Positions 61,940-64,000 of a stretch of DNA of 64,000 bases are shown piece by piece. The DNA is taken from positions 38,397-102,396 of the forward strand of contig NZ_JIBC01000013.1 of NCBI RefSeq assembly GCF_000620505.1. Direction: 5' to 3'. A program made the position numbers and the translations under genes. How positions within the stretch are numbered: position 1 is the first letter of the stretch; each line of letters begins with the position of its first letter. The notes under the pieces are model-generated. The model saw only the letters and a program-made list of their open reading frames with translations, had not been told where the DNA came from and did not search any database. The DNA is from Sulfitobacter sp. 20_GPM-1509m. GTDB taxonomy: Bacteria; Pseudomonadota; Alphaproteobacteria; Rhodobacterales; Rhodobacteraceae.

Positions 61940-62569
61940 ATGTCGATTAAGGATGATTTCTGGGAGTGCATTAATTTCCCCCATGGTGCCAATCCCATCA
62001 ATTATGCACTGGAAAAAATCGGCGAACCAGAAGCATATAGGCTCGCCCCAGTTGAAAGCTTAATGCCACGAAGCCAGTTAGAAGCGCGTGCTAATTCCCT
62101 GTCTCGCATTCACGGTCGTGGTAGGCAACCACCACATACCGACGGGGCCCACCAAGAGCGGCCGCCGAAGTTCATACTATTGTGGTCAGAGAATGCAACA
62201 ACAGCACATGCAACGACACACATTAGAAGGCTTGACATATCGCTTCTAACTCCAGGGTTTTGGCGAAAATTATCAGATTCAGTGTGGATGGTTAGAGCAA
62301 GCGCAACACGATTTCATTATCGCCGCGTAGTCGAAAGTGATGAACTGCTGCGATGGGATAGTGGCTGCTTTCAAAAGTGTATTGTTGGTAATTTGAGCGC
62401 TAATGAAGTTGACCAAGAGCTTGAAAAGATACCTGCAGCAGAATTTTCATGGTCTTCTACATGTGCCTTACTGCTCGACAACAGAAGAGTTCTGCACGGC
62501 AGAAGTGATGCAACCAATGAAGTCAATGATAATCGAATAATAAAAAGGGTTTCAATATATGAGCGGTGA
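61940..62569 (+). CDS. Candidate TauD-like Fe(II)/2-oxoglutarate-dependent oxygenase
   Basis: This 209-residue protein has PPHTDGAHQ with the HxD iron motif (H66, D68) and, near the C-terminus, ALLLDNRRVLHGR with the distal His (H186) and a downstream Arg (IKRVSIYER) for 2-oxoglutarate. This is the pattern of TauD/TfdA-type oxygenases, here shorter than usual. The ATG at 61940 has GAGG 9 bases upstream. The base composition is clearly more AT-rich than the chromosome. Its end overlaps the next gene by 11 bases, so the pair is co-translated. Substrate unknown. Confidence 0.65.
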   Translation: MSIKDDFWECINFPHGANPINYALEKIGEPEAYRLAPVESLMPRSQLEARANSLSRIHGRGRQPPHTDGAHQERPPKFILLWSENATTAHATTHIRRLDISLLTPGFWRKLSDSVWMVRASATRFHYRRVVESDELLRWDSGCFQKCIVGNLSANEVDQELEKIPAAEFSWSSTCALLLDNRRVLHGRSDATNEVNDNRIIKRVSIYER

Positions 62570-63560
62570 TACAGAGTGGGAGAAGGGAAAGCTTTTGGCG
62601 AAGGCAATCGTCTATGCAAAGTATGCAAAAGATGCCGATAGGTCTTCGCCGTTGTATGGATTCTGGTCTGCCCTATATCTTGAAATACTTGCACGCGCTT
62701 CCTTGGCACACATCCACCCTGTATTGCTGGCCGACCCACAAGATGGAAAAAATATTCTTTATGTTTTCGGAGTGAATCCAGGCAAGGGTGAACCGGTCAG
62801 TGTTCCAGCAAAGACCGTCTATACCAGGTGCCAGGCCCTGATCCCCGCGTTTGATGATAAGGCTCTGCAGCATTGTAGCTTTATGGCGAAGGCACGAAAT
62901 ACAGAAGTTCATTCGGGTGAATCCGGGTTTGAACCTATGACCCATAACAGGTGGCAGCCTGAACACTACCGGGTTACAAAAATCCTATGTGACTTTATGA
63001 GTGAAAATCTTAGCCACTTCTTTGAACCGCAAGAGGCAATGTCGATTGAAGAAGCTCTTGCGGCAAGTTCAAAAGAGGTGGAGGGAATTGCGAGGGGGAA
63101 AGTGAAAACTTATAAATCTTGGTTTGAGGGTCAGCCCGAAGCATCACAAAATGAGCTCAGGCACAATTCGATTGAGGTGGCCAAGAAAAAGATCTCCGGT
63201 ATCTCTTTCATGTCTGAAATCGATTGCTGCGCATGTAAGTCACGAGGCTTGATTGGAGGGGACAGGGAGATTTCGCGCAAGGTCAAGTTAGCAGATGATG
63301 AACTAACGCAGGTGGTCACGGTCGACACATCGAGGTTTGTCTGTGGCGCATGCAGTATTGATTTGAACCGCGAGGAGCTGATCTCAGTAGGCTTACCTAC
63401 GACATTTGTTGACGAACGCTGGGTTGACCCGGTCGAGCATTTCGAAGTCGACCCGCGGGACTATTTTGACCTCAGCGAATTGGACATAAGCGAATTGGAA
63501 GAGGCAGCCCGACGACATGGTGTTTACCTGTACGACGGAATGGATTACGGAAATGATTAG
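62559..63560 (+). CDS. HEPN-type protein with C-terminal zinc ribbon
   Basis: This 333-residue protein has an N-terminal helical region (1-150) with KARNTEVHSGE, the R-X4-H motif (R113, H118; RN after the helix) of catalytic HEPN ribonucleases. Two CxxC pairs (C223/C226 in DCCACKSRG and C262/C265 in FVCGACSIDL) suggest a zinc ribbon. The C-terminus is very acidic (YFDLSELDISELEEAARRH). No signal peptide or membrane segment is seen. It overlaps the oxygenase gene by 11 bases. HEPN proteins are common toxin and antiphage effectors; the role here is inference. Confidence 0.68.
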   Translation: MSGDTEWEKGKLLAKAIVYAKYAKDADRSSPLYGFWSALYLEILARASLAHIHPVLLADPQDGKNILYVFGVNPGKGEPVSVPAKTVYTRCQALIPAFDDKALQHCSFMAKARNTEVHSGESGFEPMTHNRWQPEHYRVTKILCDFMSENLSHFFEPQEAMSIEEALAASSKEVEGIARGKVKTYKSWFEGQPEASQNELRHNSIEVAKKKISGISFMSEIDCCACKSRGLIGGDREISRKVKLADDELTQVVTVDTSRFVCGACSIDLNREELISVGLPTTFVDERWVDPVEHFEVDPRDYFDLSELDISELEEAARRHGVYLYDGMDYGND

Positions 63561-63730
63561 TGATCATGGCTGGCTTTCTTGTTCCGTTGCCGAATTCATA
63601 AGGGTTTGAAAATTTCGCATTGCAGTGCGGACGTTCAGACAAAATGCAGCGAACGGCAGCTCTCCGCCCTTCATGTCGAGTTTCCCACCACCAACGCGAG
63701 CGCCCGGTAATCCCCCGCTCCCCCAACGCA

Positions 63731-63765
63731 AAGCGCCCGGAACGGGCAATCCGGTCCGGGCGCTT
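63731..63765. terminator. Long hairpin downstream of the end gene
   Basis: An 11-bp stem (AAGCGCCCGGA / TCCGGGCGCTT) with a 13-base loop extends by 3 more base pairs after a mismatch. It lies 29 bases beyond the stop of the minus-strand gene at 63794 and 170 bases after the HEPN gene. There is no T-run, so termination is likely weak or Rho-assisted. Confidence 0.55.
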
Positions 63766-63793
63766 GCGTGGTTCTGGCACGCTGTCCAGGCAG

Positions 63794-64000
63794 CTATGAC
63801 CGACCGGCCCCTTCCCTGTTCCACGGCCGCATCACCGGCATGGCCGAGGTGACCTTCCAGCGGCTCAGGTTCTGGTGCGCCTGGAACGTACCGCGCAGCT
63901 CCAGCAGCGCGCCGTACCACGCCAGGTAGGCACGCCGCGCCGCACCGATCTGGGCCTGCGTCGGGCTGAAGCTGATCGGGCAGATCAGCACCGGCACGCT
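63794..64000 (-). CDS. Hypothetical protein, 5' end outside window
   Basis: The minus-strand frame is open to the window edge and ends at 63794, giving at least 68 codons (VLICPISFSPTQAQIGAARRAYLAWYGALLELRG). GC-rich codon use matches the chromosome rather than the AT-rich island, so the accessory stretch may end here. No family was recognised. Confidence 0.5.
   Translation of the reverse strand, partial: SVPVLICPISFSPTQAQIGAARRAYLAWYGALLELRGTFQAHQNLSRWKVTSAMPVMRPWNREGAGRS

Noticed and set aside
63564..63920. 118-codon minus-strand frame at the window end
   Set aside because: It overlaps the better supported minus-strand gene at 63794-64000 and passes through the hairpin at 63731-63765.
1..64000. 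CRISPR arrays, tRNA or rRNA genes, intact insertion sequences
   Set aside because: No regularly spaced repeats, cloverleaf with GTTCGA arm, rRNA core segments or transposase genes with inverted ends were found by reading.

Overview
The window reads as chromosome of a Rhodobacteraceae (roseobacter-type) alphaproteobacterium. The evidence is GC-rich coding sequence, a complete RcGTA-like gene transfer agent cluster in its usual setting (cysE on one side, mltG-fabF-acpP-fabG-fabD on the other), three TRAP transporters and a lipoyl-domain-bearing pdhB. No rRNA, tRNA, intact insertion sequence or CRISPR array was seen.

Layout. 1-3.3 kb (+): the pdhA(3' end)-pdhB-pdhC operon. 3.4-4.2 kb (-): cysE. 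4.3-18.7 kb (-): the gene transfer agent cluster, gp1 to gp15 plus gp3.5, gp10.1 and a small last gene. The order is terminases, portal, protease, capsid, connectors, tail tube, tape measure, distal tail, hub, peptidase, megatron. gp1 carries an in-frame amber codon. 18.9-24.3 kb (-): mltG, fabF, a GNAT gene, acpP, fabG, fabD. 24.5-29.4 kb: a cytochrome b561-YceI fusion convergent with a secreted YceI, then rpsF-rpsR-rplI and small genes. 29.6-36.9 kb: an XRE regulator, a periplasmic cyclic nucleotide phosphodiesterase, a small lytic transglycosylase, a carboxymuconolactone-decarboxylase/SMP-30 pair with a divergent XRE regulator, and trigger factor. 37.1-46.9 kb: two DctPQM-type TRAP operons, a PilJ-domain protein, an M14 peptidase-GAF fusion and a LysR regulator.

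46.9-54.2 kb is an accessory block. It holds a SIR2-HerA pair of the antiphage type followed by a metallo-beta-lactamase-fold protein, then an orphan PAS histidine kinase, with gene debris around them. 54.2-59.7 kb is a catabolic island: AtuA in two ORFs, a fused TRAP permease, a TAXI binding protein and a divergent LysR regulator. From 59.7 kb to the end the DNA is gene-poor and more AT-rich, with hypothetical genes and an overlapping pair: a TauD-like Fe(II)/2-oxoglutarate oxygenase candidate and a HEPN (RNTEVH) zinc-ribbon protein.

The strongest candidates for something new are the oxygenase-HEPN pair (61.9-63.6 kb), the MBL-fold partner of SIR2-HerA (50.8-52.1 kb), and the amber-interrupted GTA gp1 behind a strong intrinsic terminator. 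All functions are inferred from reading motifs and context; no database search was run.
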